Shown: in pieces, positions 45,253-53,855 of the stretch | Layout of the letters: each line of letters begins with the position of its first letter | Numbering within the stretch: the first letter of the stretch is position 1 | Assembly: GCA_004153385.1 (NCBI GenBank) | Contig: SDAL01000001.1 | Location: 868,001-932,000, forward strand | Reading direction: 5' to 3' | DNA from: Paracoccaceae bacterium | GTDB taxonomy: Bacteria; Pseudomonadota; Alphaproteobacteria; Rhodobacterales; Rhodobacteraceae | Length of the DNA stretch: 64,000 nucleotides | The notes under the pieces: model-generated | The model's database searches: none | What the model was told of the DNA's origin: nothing | What the model saw: only the letters and a program-made list of their open reading frames with translations | Program-made: the position numbers and the translations under genes

Positions 45253-46173
45253 TCAGCGTAGCTGCTCGGAGCCGCTGAAAGAGGCGATCTCTTTAAATGC
45301 CACAGTCGCAGGACTTGGTTGGTGGAGAGCCAGACACAGTGGAAAGTCTGCTCCGGCTTCGGCAATGGGCTGGTAGGTGATCTGATCCGGCTGAAACCGC
45401 CTCATACTCTCCGGAACCACCGACACACCTGCACCGACCGCGACAAGGGATAGGACTGCATGCATTCCATGCGCCTCTTGCGTGACCCGCGGTACGAACC
45501 CGGCTTCCGTACAAAGGCGGATGACCTGAAGGTGGAAGCCGCGCCCCTCTACCATCGGCCACAGCACGAAATCCTCGTCCGCGATGTCGGCAAGACAAAG
45601 ATCATCTTTACTCGCCAGATGATGGCCCAATGACATCGCGATGCAGAGCCGATCCTGATCGAAATCGCGAAGCTCGATGCTTGAAGCCTCCGCAATCGGG
45701 GGGATGACGATGCCCGCGTCGAGCGTGCCGTCCTGGAGTCCGGCAATTTGGGCAGCTGTCGTTGCCTCGCGCAGTTCCAGGCGCACATTCGGCCTAGCCC
45801 TTCGGAACGTTCGAACCGTATCAGGCAATCGCCCATAGAGCGCGCTGCCGACATAGCCGAGCCGGATGAGCCCCGTGCGCCCGGCTGCTGTTTCGCGCGC
45901 CGTCGTGATCGCATGATCGGCTTGGCGCAGCGTCTCGCGCGCCTCATGCAAAAAGGTCAGTCCGGCCTCGGTCAGGCCGAGAACGCGATTGCTGCCCCGC
46001 TCGATCAAATCGACCCCAAGATCCTCCTCCAGCCTTCGGATAGCCACTGTCAAAGGGGGCTGAGACATTCCGAGACGATGAGCCGCCCGATGGAAATGAC
46101 GCTCCTCGGCCACCGCGACGAACTGCTCCATCTTGCGAAGGTCGATCATCCCGCGCGCAGACAGTGAACCCAT
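45253..46173 (-). CDS. LysR-family regulator of the sugar-lactone genes
   Basis: This 306-residue regulator has the HTH KMEQFVAVAEERHFHRAAHRLGMSQPPLTVAIRRLEEDLG and an effector-binding domain (RTGLIRLGYVGSALYGRLPD, VGAGVSVVPESM). GGAGG 7 bases upstream sets the start at MGSLSARG. It is divergent, with a 90-base gap, from the SDR and SMP-30 genes, which it most likely controls. Confidence 0.92.
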   Translation of the reverse strand: MGSLSARGMIDLRKMEQFVAVAEERHFHRAAHRLGMSQPPLTVAIRRLEEDLGVDLIERGSNRVLGLTEAGLTFLHEARETLRQADHAITTARETAAGRTGLIRLGYVGSALYGRLPDTVRTFRRARPNVRLELREATTAAQIAGLQDGTLDAGIVIPPIAEASSIELRDFDQDRLCIAMSLGHHLASKDDLCLADIADEDFVLWPMVEGRGFHLQVIRLCTEAGFVPRVTQEAHGMHAVLSLVAVGAGVSVVPESMRRFQPDQITYQPIAEAGADFPLCLALHQPSPATVAFKEIASFSGSEQLR

Positions 46174-46263
46174 ACTCGATACCTCCAGCATATCAATTAG
46201 CCACTCATTTAATATTGGAAGTATCATAAAGACATTGCCATCTTTCTCGCAACCAAGGAGGCG

Positions 46264-47136
46264 ATGATGAATGAACCAGATTTTAAAGGGCGAACCGTAC
46301 TTGTTGCCGGTGCGGGTCGCGGCCTAGGCTTTGCCTATGCTCGCGCCGTCGGTCGGCTCGGTGCGACGGTCTTGGTCCATGACGTTGGTGCGGATTCCGA
46401 AGGTCGAGGTCTGGACCGCGCGGTTGCTGAAACCGCGAGTGCCGAGCTTTGCTCGGAAAGGATCGACGCTCATCCCTTCAGCAACGCGATCAACACACAG
46501 GACGACTGCCGCGAGCTAGTTCGAGACTGTCTTGGCGTGCGAGGCCGACTGGACGCGATGATCCATAATGCCGGGTGGGTGGCCTACGAGCAGGTCGATG
46601 ATCTTCAGGAGCCCTCTTTCGACCACATGATGACGATCACGGCGAAGGCACCGCTCTGGCTTGCTCAGGCCGCGTGGCCGAGCATGCGTGAGGCCGGCTA
46701 TGGCCGGATCGTGCTTACGACCTCGTGCCGAGCTCTCTATCCGCAATACGTCCAGAAGGGTCTTGCCTCCTACGCGGCGGCGAAGATGGCCGCGGTGGGG
46801 ATCGTGAACGTCCTCGCGAATGAGGGCTCGGAGCACGGCATCTTCGTCAACGCGGTCTCCCCAGTCGCCAAGACCCGCATGTGGGGCGTCGAGGGCGAGC
46901 CGGAAGACCTGAAGCCTGAGGCCGTCGCACCGGGCGTCGCATTCCTGGCGTCCAATGCCTGCACCACAGGAGGTTGGGTGCTGCGGGCCGCGAACGGGCA
47001 GTTCCACGCAACCCGTGCCCTCGAGGCCGAGGGTGTGGATTATCCCCGCGACTTGCGCGCGATCACGGCCGATAGCCCGACTGCGGTTGCTGCCGCGTGG
47101 GACAGGATCGCATTCGCCGCACCGGAGGCGAGATGA
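46264..47136 (+). CDS. Short-chain dehydrogenase, probable sugar dehydrogenase
   Basis: This 290-residue SDR has the cofactor motif GAGRGLGFAYA, IHNAGWV, the catalytic Ser in VLTTSCRAL and YAAAKMA for Tyr-Lys. Its extended C-terminus resembles multifunctional-enzyme-type SDRs. AAGGAGG precedes the ATGATG start. It overlaps the SMP-30 lactonase gene in an ATGA junction. A dehydrogenase coupled to a lactonase suggests oxidation of an aldose to a lactone, then hydrolysis to the acid. The sugar is not known, and no transporter or dehydratase is nearby. Confidence 0.9.
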   Translation: MMNEPDFKGRTVLVAGAGRGLGFAYARAVGRLGATVLVHDVGADSEGRGLDRAVAETASAELCSERIDAHPFSNAINTQDDCRELVRDCLGVRGRLDAMIHNAGWVAYEQVDDLQEPSFDHMMTITAKAPLWLAQAAWPSMREAGYGRIVLTTSCRALYPQYVQKGLASYAAAKMAAVGIVNVLANEGSEHGIFVNAVSPVAKTRMWGVEGEPEDLKPEAVAPGVAFLASNACTTGGWVLRAANGQFHATRALEAEGVDYPRDLRAITADSPTAVAAAWDRIAFAAPEAR

Positions 47137-47993
47137 TGAGGGATGTAGCTCCCGATATTGCCGTCGCGGTCCGGGCCAAAGCGTCCATCGGGGAAAGCCC
47201 GTTATGGAGCGCGCGGCGCCAACGTTTTCTATGGATCGACATCATGGGATGCCAGCTCCACACCTACGATCCTGCAACCGGGCGTGACGAAGCCACCGAA
47301 ACACCTGCCGCCGCTGGCGTGCTGGCGGAAGGTCTATCGGGTGAGATCGTCTTGGGGCTGGAAAACGGGCTTGCCCGCCTAGGTCCTGATGGTGAAATCG
47401 GGCGTATTGCCCATGCCCCACATGCCGATCCGGCCTTCCGTTTCAACGACGGGAAGTTCGATCCTCAGGGCCGGTTGTGGACCGGCCTCATGAACAAGGA
47501 AGGCGAGAAGGGCAGCGGCGTCCTCTACCGGTTCGATCCCGATGGAACATGGCACGTTGCCGATACCGGCTTCGACCTGCCCAACGGGCTGGAATGGAGC
47601 CGTGATGGCAGATCCTTTTATTTCACGGACTCGCACAAAGGCGAAATCTACACCTACGATTTCGATCCTGTCTCTGGGAGCGTCGAGAACCGACGACAGT
47701 TCTTCGCCATGAACCCAGCGGATGGAAAACCGGACGGCCTCACCATGGATCCCGATGGCTATTTGCTCAGCATCCTGTTCGATGGTTCCGCGATAGCTCG
47801 GATCGCGCCGGACGGTTCGCTCGAACGCACGATCCGTCTGCCGGTGCCGCGCCCGACGAGCTGCGTCTTCAGCGGCGATGGCCGCACGCTATTCGTAACG
47901 ACGGCCCGGATTGGCCTGTCCGACGCGCAGCTCGACGATGCGCCGTTATCCGGCTCGTTCCTGCAAATGGACTACGATGACGCCCTGAGATGA
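47133..47993 (+). CDS. SMP-30/gluconolactonase-family lactonase
   Basis: This 286-residue six-bladed beta-propeller lactonase shows the metal ligands of the SMP-30 family: Glu in IGESPLW, Asn in DLPNGLEWSRDG and Asp in KPDGLTMDPDG. FNDGKFDPQGRLWTG also matches. The enzymes hydrolyse sugar lactones in a Ca/Zn-dependent way. The ATG overlaps the SDR stop, with GGAGG just upstream, so the two proteins are made together and probably act in sequence. Confidence 0.93.
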   Translation: MMRDVAPDIAVAVRAKASIGESPLWSARRQRFLWIDIMGCQLHTYDPATGRDEATETPAAAGVLAEGLSGEIVLGLENGLARLGPDGEIGRIAHAPHADPAFRFNDGKFDPQGRLWTGLMNKEGEKGSGVLYRFDPDGTWHVADTGFDLPNGLEWSRDGRSFYFTDSHKGEIYTYDFDPVSGSVENRRQFFAMNPADGKPDGLTMDPDGYLLSILFDGSAIARIAPDGSLERTIRLPVPRPTSCVFSGDGRTLFVTTARIGLSDAQLDDAPLSGSFLQMDYDDALR

Positions 47994-48621
47994 AAGGCAA
48001 GCCGCTCATGTCCGTTGCATAGAACTTCGCTGCTAGTGAAGGAAGCGGACCTTAGACAAGGTGCGACGAAGGGCAGCTTCGTCCCGCACTGCGGACCTCG
48101 GGACCCTGGAAGATGCTGCGCGGTGCCATGAAGGTCCGGTATGGGGAAGCCGCGCTGCGGCAACGTTGAGCCCGGCCAAAGTCGGCTCAGGGCCGCTCAG
48201 GTCTTGAAGGGCGACCACTGGTCGTCCCTTCGCTATGTCGGCTTCCTGCGCATCGCGGCCGTTCGTGCGGGACGCAGCGAAAGGCCGCTTTCCGCCCTTT
48301 TTGCAAAACGCTACATTTGCCCCCCCGTGGACGGTATAACCTCTTGCAACTTATCTTCTTACCTTGCGCCGGAGCGTTTCGCCGTTGACGAATGGCAGGA
48401 CAAAGATCCGCGCGTCGGCGCCATTTTCAACGGCTACCGGGCGGTCGACTTCGTTGCTGTAGATATGCAGAATGCCGAAGGTTCGTTGTCCGATACTGAC
48501 CCTGCGTAGTGGTTTTTTGACGTGCATGTGTCCGTACGGAAAAGCCATCTGCTTTTCGCTGCCCTTTCGGCACAGGATGCGGATGGACCTGTCGCGCTTT
48601 TGTGCCGCCTCAAGTGCTCGT
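47994..48621. repeat. Intergenic region with a unit-B copy, next to the IS3 remnant
   Basis: A diverged unit B (AGATGCTGCGC and a GAAGCCGCGCTGCGGC block) lies at 48111-48170. From 48350 to 48620 the sequence has short frames on the minus strand that I cannot assign; they may be the outer edge of the IS element or its insertion target. Confidence 0.45.
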
Positions 48622-49662
48622 TCAAGCCACTTTCCGTTCGAAGACGACCGGGCTTTGCCAGCCCAGTGCTGAGTGCCTTCGACGCGGATTATAGAACCCG
48701 TTGATGTATTCAAAGATGGTCATCTCAGCCTGCCGCCTCGTTTCCCATGATCGCCGCCAGATCAACTTGGCCTTGATGGGTTTGAAGAATGTCTCGACCG
48801 CCGTGCTGTCATTGCAATTACCCCTGCCGTTCATCTGGGTGGTTGCCGGATCGCGAGGTCCCGCTTCATGCGGTTACTCACAGCCCGGCCGATGACGCGC
48901 CGCGAATGCAGATCCAAGATCACGGCCAGATACAACCCGCCCTCGCGCGCCCAGACATAGCTGATGCCACCGGCCAATTTCTGGTTTGGGTGATCCGCCG
49001 TGAAGTTCCGATCCAATAGGTTGGGCGCAATGTTGAACGTGTGATTGCTGTCGGTCGTCACCTTATGTGTGCGTGTTCTCACAACAGATGTGCCGTTGTG
49101 ACGCATCAATCTGCCAACACGGCGGTGCCCGACATCCAAGCCGATCTCCTTCAGCTCTTCCGTCATCCGCGACCTGCCGTAGCTGCCCAGGCTGAGACGG
49201 GACTGGTCTTTGATATGTGCCTGCGTCACCCGATCAGACCGCTGGTTGCGGCTGGCTGGCCGACTGCGGAAAGCGTGTCAGCTACGCGCACTCACGTCCA
49301 TAAACCTACACAAGCGTTCTGTTGGGAACTGATAACGGTGTTCTTCAATGAACTTAAACCTCACGGCTTTTGGCTCGCGAAAAAATGGGTGGCGTTCGTC
49401 GGGGGAACGCCCCACCGGGCCTGATCCTCCTTACTTTGAGATTTCCCTTTTCTCCTTGAGAATGCGGTTCTCGCCTCGAAGCCAATCATTCTCTTGGATC
49501 TTCCTTAGACACTCCATCCGTGTCTCGGTGGGCTGTGATCCACGTGTTCAGCGTCGACATCCCGACACCCAGATCGTCAGCCACCTGTTTGCGCGTCAGC
49601 CCTCCGGTCAGCGCAATGCGCACCGCATCCTTGCAGAATTCATCACTTCTTCCACCTCCCAT
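48622..49662 (-). pseudogene. Decayed IS3-family insertion sequence (orfA-orfB)
   Basis: OrfA starts with AAAGGAG and ATG at 49662. It reads DEFCKDAVRIALTGGLTRKQ and VADDLGVGMSTLNTWITAHR before a stop, with its coiled tail (ENDWLRGENRILKEKREISK) in another frame. OrfB appears in pieces: QSRLSLGSYGRSRMTEELKE, LDVGHRRVGRLMRHNGTSVV and GISYVWAREGGLYLAVILDL. After RDLAIRQPPR about 60 codons holding part of the DDE centre are missing. The end follows as TAVETFFKPIKAKLIWRRSW and FEYINGFYNPRRRHSALGWQ. It cannot transpose by itself. Confidence 0.85.
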
Positions 49663-49736
49663 AGTTCGTCTCCTTTGATACAGTAAATGCTATCAAAGGA
49701 GCGGCATCAAACCGCGACAGGTCCAGACAAGCGTTG

Positions 49737-50130
49737 GATAAGCTGACGGCGTGCCCGGCACCCTACCCTCACAACAGCCGGCCTGCGTTTTGGGGGGGTC
49801 GAGATGATTAGCTCGTGCGCGTCTGTCGCACCGGAGGACGCCACCGAATACTTGATTGATGCCTCATCAAACGCGAAGGCCGAGAAGAACTCGCGAATTT
49901 CCGGCGTGTCATTGATCGACAGGACGAACGCACATTTGATCTTGACCAAGAGGTCCGCCATCTTCGCCAATTGGGTGTGGTCAAACATTCCCTTGCCGTA
50001 ATCGTTCTTCCCGCAGAATACGGCGGATCGAGATAGACGAGCGCGCCTGCGCTGTCATAGCGCAGGGTCAGGAAAGGCGCGCGATATGCATGATTATGTG
50101 GATATAGATATTGGTCATTGGGTGTTTGAC
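49737..50130 (-). pseudogene. Duplicate fragment of the prophage adenine methylase, fused to a holin-start fragment
   Basis: The minus-strand product MFDHTQLAKMADLLVKIKCA, FVLSINDTPEIREFFSAF and AFDEASIKYSVASSGATDAH is a near copy of the C-terminus of the methylase at 53856. A frameshifted LVYLDPPYS piece lies upstream. Positions 50090-50119 match 56370-56399, the start of the holin gene, at 28 of 30 bases. The fragment thus collapses two sites that are 2.3 kb apart in the main copy, pointing to a deleted second prophage copy. Confidence 0.75.
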
Positions 50131-50189
50131 CTGCCGCGAGATTTTTCCTTCACCGTCGATTAGAGCCCTGCCCAACCTGAGGACGGACA

Positions 50190-51424
50190 ATGAAACGAAC
50201 GAGAGGCGCGTACGAGCAGATCATCGGCATCCTGGCCGAGCACGAGGCCGGCGCGACGTGCGTGGACCTGTGCCGCAAGCACGGCATGTCGGAAGGCAAC
50301 TTCTATAACTGGAAGGCCAAGGTCGGCGGCATGACGGTGTCGGGGGCGAAGCGGCCGAAGACGCTCGAGGATGAGAACGCCAAGCTGCAGAAGCTGCTGG
50401 CCGAGCAAATCCTCGATCTGGCCGCGATGAAAGAGCTGGTTTCAAAAATGGTGGCGCCTGCCGTGAAGCGCGAGGCGGTCGCGCACCTGAAGGCTCGGTT
50501 CGGGCTCTCGGAACGGCGGGCGTGCCGGATTGCCGGGGCGGATCGCAAGATGGTCCGCGACCATGCGCGAGCCGGGCGCCGGACACGGTGCTGCGTGGGC
50601 GGTTGCGGGAGCTGGCCAACGAACGCGAGACGTTCGGCTATCGGCGGCTCGTCGTGACGGCTCGCGCCGCGAGGGCGAGCCTTCCGGCATCAACAGGATC
50701 TATCGGCTCTACCGCGAGGATGGAGGAGGATCAGAAAACGGTTCCGGGGACCATTTTCCCGACGACACTGACGCTACGCAAGCGGAAGGCCCGGCGTGAG
50801 GCGGTCGGAACACGAGCCTCGACCAGGATCGCTGGATTTCGTCCATGACCAGTTCGCGGGCGGCCAGCGCTACCGGGTGCTCAACGTGGTAGACGATGTC
50901 GCCCGGGAGTGCCTGGCGGCGATCCCGGATAGCTCGATCTCGGGGCGCCGTGTTGCCCGTGAACTTTCGACCCTGATCGAACGGCGCGGCAAGCCCGCAA
51001 CTATTGTCAGCGACAACGGAACGGAACTGACCAGTAACGCCATCTGCGGTGGTGTTCCGAAAATCGCGTCGAATGGCATTACATCGCGCCGGGCAAACCC
51101 ACGCAGTATGGCTTCGTGGAGAGTTTCAACGGCCGGATGCGCGATGAGCTGCTCAACGAGGCGATGTTCCGCAACCTCGCCCATGCGCGCGTCGTGATCA
51201 CATGGGCCACCGACGACACCACAGAACGGCCGCATTCGGCCCTGAGCTACCAGACCCCGGCTGACTACGCCCGAACCCTGACCACCGCAATCGCCCGCCC
51301 CACTGCCCGAGAGGAACGCTCCCGCACGTCGGGCGATTGCTCAACCCGCGCCAATCGGCGCAAACAACCACAGGGCTCCGGTGGCAGCTGGATGAAAGAC
51401 CCGTGGCAGGTCACTATCCCTTAA
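50190..51424 (+). pseudogene. Second decayed IS3-family insertion sequence (orfA-orfB)
   Basis: OrfA (MKRTRGAYEQIIGILAEHEA, VDLCRKHGMSEGNFYNWKAK) is nearly intact. OrfB follows in three frames. First come RELANERETFGYRR, then LDFVHDQFAGGQRYRVLNVV, ARECLAAIPDSSISGRRVAR and [14 protein letters not shown] (catalytic Asp regions). The tail is [18 protein letters not shown] with [15 protein letters not shown]. Several single-base shifts disrupt it. It differs clearly in sequence from the IS3 remnant at 48.6 kb. The inverted repeats could not be located with confidence. Confidence 0.85.
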
Positions 51425-51532
51425 ATGACCGCTGTTACGCGCTGCTCTTATGGCAGCTATATGCAGCGAAGCGGACTTGGATTATTAAGTCGAACGTTCT
51501 GTGCAAACCAATGTCATGTAAGAAGGTGGGCA

Positions 51533-52300
51533 ATGCTGATTAAACTGAGAGATTACGAACGAATTTTTTAAGTCATTTCGGCAGTAATCGAAAGCGAAGG
51601 TGGTGATCCTGCCTATGCTTGCATCTACTACAGCCTCTTTGGAGCAAATATTTTGGTCGATGATTTCGGGGTAGATGCAAAGGTTCGTTGCGGTTTGGCA
51701 ACCTATCACTTGGGCGACGACCATCAAGTTCTCTGTTTCGGTGAGGTAACTCATGCGGGAAGAACGAGCAATGGCGAGGAATTTCATTGTTGGGTTGAGG
51801 CTGAAGGGTGGTTGCTCGATTTCATGGCTCCAAACTTTGGAACACATAAGAACACCGCCTTTACCGCGCGCCCTAAAATGTTTCAGAAGCGCTTCGCAGA
51901 CACGGCAGGACATCCAGACGAAATGAGCCATGCTGGTCAATTTTTTTTCAAGCACAATCCAGAACTACCTGAAACTCTATTGAGACAGTTGATCGAACAT
52001 CAGGGAAATCAAGACTTGGCAAACCTGTGCTCACAATGGTTCAGGAAGACGCCCGAAAAGATGCAGACCTCTGTCGCAACCACAGATCAGAATGGAAAGA
52101 TCCACCCGGTCACACTTAAAGCAGTGTCGCTCAGGTCGAATTGGTACGCATACTATCAATGCATGTTTTTGACGCGGCTGCGCGGCGAAGATCAGTCCCC
52201 GCCACGTGACGATCAACACGTAAGGCAGATTTTTGCGGCGCTTGTCCGAGAATACTGTCGACGAAGTTGTTTTCCGGCGGCGTCGCTAGAGGGCCTCTGA
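51533..52300 (+). pseudogene. DUF2026-like protein gene with an early in-frame stop
   Basis: From an ATG with AGAAGGTGGG upstream the frame reads MLIKLRDYERIF, then TAA. It continues uninterrupted as VISAVIESEGGDPAYACIYY, SLFGANILVDDFGVDAKV and FHCWVEAEGWLLDFMAPNF to a stop at 52300 (255 codons). The conserved-looking sequence before and after the stop indicates a recent nonsense change, a sequencing error, or restart downstream. It resembles the DUF2026 family, whose function is unknown; a WVE/H-containing cysteine-free core suggests a papain-like fold only weakly. It lies just right of the IS3 remnant and is less GC rich than the core genes. Confidence 0.65.
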
Positions 52301-52336
52301 TTGTCTTTGGAGCCTGACAAGTTCGTTCAAGCAGGC

Positions 52337-52687
52337 TTAGCTAAATGGTCCCTTGAAGATAAAAAATGCTCCTGAGCAGATCAGACCAAAGCCGACAATA
52401 TGGTTCATGGTAATCTTTTCGCCCAGATAAGTGACTGAGAAGACCATGAAAACTGTCAGGGTGATGACCTCTTGTATGACTTTCAACTCTGCGGCCGAAT
52501 AGACCTTGTGGCCGATGCGGTTGGCGGGCACTGCGAAGCAATACTCCAACAAGGCGATACCCCAGCTGACAAGGATTACGATCATTAACGGCTTGCTGCC
52601 GAATTTCAGATGTCCATACCAGGCGAAGGTCATGAACACGTTTGAACAAATCAGTAAAATAATGGGAAGTATGGCAGGAGACGTCAT
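52337..52687 (-). CDS. DUF486-family small membrane protein
   Basis: This 116-residue protein has four hydrophobic helices. The DUF486 (DMT-like) pattern is clear: LLICSNVFMTFAWYGHLKFG, SWGIALLEYCFAVPANRIGH, LKVIQEVITLTVFMVFSVTYLGE and GFGLICSGAFFIF. AAAGGAT precedes the ATG at MTSPAIL. Members are half-size drug/metabolite-transporter relatives without a known substrate. It is convergent with the DUF2026-like gene, 36 bases away. Confidence 0.92.
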   Translation of the reverse strand: MTSPAILPIILLICSNVFMTFAWYGHLKFGSKPLMIVILVSWGIALLEYCFAVPANRIGHKVYSAAELKVIQEVITLTVFMVFSVTYLGEKITMNHIVGFGLICSGAFFIFKGPFS

Positions 52688-53279
52688 CGGGATATCCTTT
52701 TGTATGAAAGCCTTCATGCGCCCTGAGTTTCGTCAAGAGCCGAGAGCAGGAACGGCACTGCTTCAGCCAGCCTGATTACGTAGATCGCCTGCGTTGATTA
52801 CCCTGTTTCCGAGCAGTAGTGTCGATTTTTTCGATGCTGCTTTCACGCGCTTTTATCAATAGTGGCCATCCCGTGATCGGCAGTTTTGTGCATACTGTAG
52901 TGTTGGAACGATGCACTTGCCGCGGAAGAAATATTCTTCCGGCCGCATCCTGGCATTGACCTTCCCCGGATCGTGTCAGATCGCTGAAATTCAAAGCTTT
53001 CCTATCTATGCTGCGTTGCCGTCTATCTGCCCTGCTTGAGCATCGGCTTTGGAGGCTGCCCCTTGCCACTGTTTTTGTGAGACTATATTTCCAAATAGGC
53101 CAAAAACAGCGCATTATATTTCAATACGTTACGTGCGATTTTCCAACTAAAATTATGTTTATTGAGGCTATTTTCAGCCTGAATATCAGTGCAAAACGCA
53201 TTATAAAAGAAGCATGGAAAGCGCACGCCGAACCGCCCGACTTGATCAGGGGATGATGGTCAAACAAAGGGGGAAAAGA
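52688..53279. other. Intergenic region at the left edge of the prophage-like block
   Basis: No gene is convincing in these 590 bases. A small palindrome, GGAAGAA-ATA-TTCTTCC, lies at 52924-52940. The right part (53060-53200) is AT rich and probably holds the promoter for the small membrane peptides. The left boundary of the integrated element may lie here, but no copy of the tRNA-Arg 3' end was found. Confidence 0.4.
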
Positions 53280-53366
53280 ATGACTTACGAAACTGCATCC
53301 TTGGTCCTTCAAGCCCTCCAGCTGGTTATCGCGGTTGCCGCCCTGATAATCGCCAGCCGGAGGTAA
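53280..53366 (+). CDS. 28-residue single-helix membrane peptide (holin-like/type I toxin-like)
   Basis: The product is a short polar N-terminus, one hydrophobic helix (LVLQALQLVIAVAALIIA) and a basic end (SRR). AAAGGGGGAAAAGA lies just before the ATG, a strong ribosome site. The size and shape match small holin-like toxins, but no antisense antitoxin can be seen by eye. A second such peptide follows 74 bases downstream. Confidence 0.6.
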   Translation: MTYETASLVLQALQLVIAVAALIIASRR

Positions 53367-53439
53367 AGAAGGCGGTCGGAGGCGAAAGCTTCCGGCCACT
53401 CCCCTAGCTTAGCACAAACATGCTCAAGGAGGAACCCGA

Positions 53440-53520
53440 ATGGAAACACTATCGCTGCTCTTGCAGGTTGCGAACCTGATTGTCGTGACCGTCCTGCTGA
53501 TTAAAGTCAGCAAGAAATAA
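53440..53520 (+). CDS. 26-residue single-helix membrane peptide
   Basis: METLSLLLQVANLIVVTVLL ends in a lysine-rich IKVSKK. AAGGAGG lies 8 bases before the ATG. Its design is the same as the 28-residue peptide upstream although the sequence differs, so the two look like a tandem pair. It is possibly a membrane-acting toxin or lysis-associated peptide; function unknown. Confidence 0.6.
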   Translation: METLSLLLQVANLIVVTVLLIKVSKK

Positions 53521-53585
53521 CGCATCGGGCCGCGCATAGTCGTGGCCCATCCCATTTTCTCATCGATCAACACAAGGAACGCGCC

Positions 53586-53801
53586 ATGACCCCCGCAGAA
53601 TTCAAAGCCGCGCGTAAGCAGCTGGGCCTTACGCAAGCCCAACTCGCCGCGCTAATCAAAACTGATCCGAGCACGATCCGGCGCTGGGAAATGGAACACG
53701 AGCGCAGCACTGCGACACCTGCCAGCCCCTTGGCCGTACAAGTCATGCAGTGGTTTCTGGACGGGTTTAGGCCCCCGGAATTCCTTAACTTGAAACCGTG
53801 A
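53586..53801 (+). CDS. Small Cro/XRE-type helix-turn-helix protein
   Basis: This 71-residue protein contains one HTH (FKAARKQLGLTQAQLAALIK, DPSTIRRWEMEHERS). AAGGAAC lies 8 bases before the ATG. The size and sequence suit a prophage or toxin-antitoxin repressor, or a NadS-like regulator. It follows the two membrane peptides in the same direction and could control them or the prophage genes. Confidence 0.85.
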   Translation: MTPAEFKAARKQLGLTQAQLAALIKTDPSTIRRWEMEHERSTATPASPLAVQVMQWFLDGFRPPEFLNLKP

Positions 53802-53855
53802 TATCAGTCGTCAAGAAACACCGTTTAAGCTGACAGCTTGCCCGGCACCCTGCCC

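Noticed and set aside
48351-48713. 120-codon minus-strand frame at the IS3 edge
   Set aside because: It overlaps the end of the transposase in another frame and shows no ribosome site or known motif; left as unassigned flank.
52776-53114. 112-codon minus-strand frame with RQVHRSNTTVCTK segment
   Set aside because: It vaguely recalls a transposase end but has no second motif, no ribosome site and no inverted repeats.
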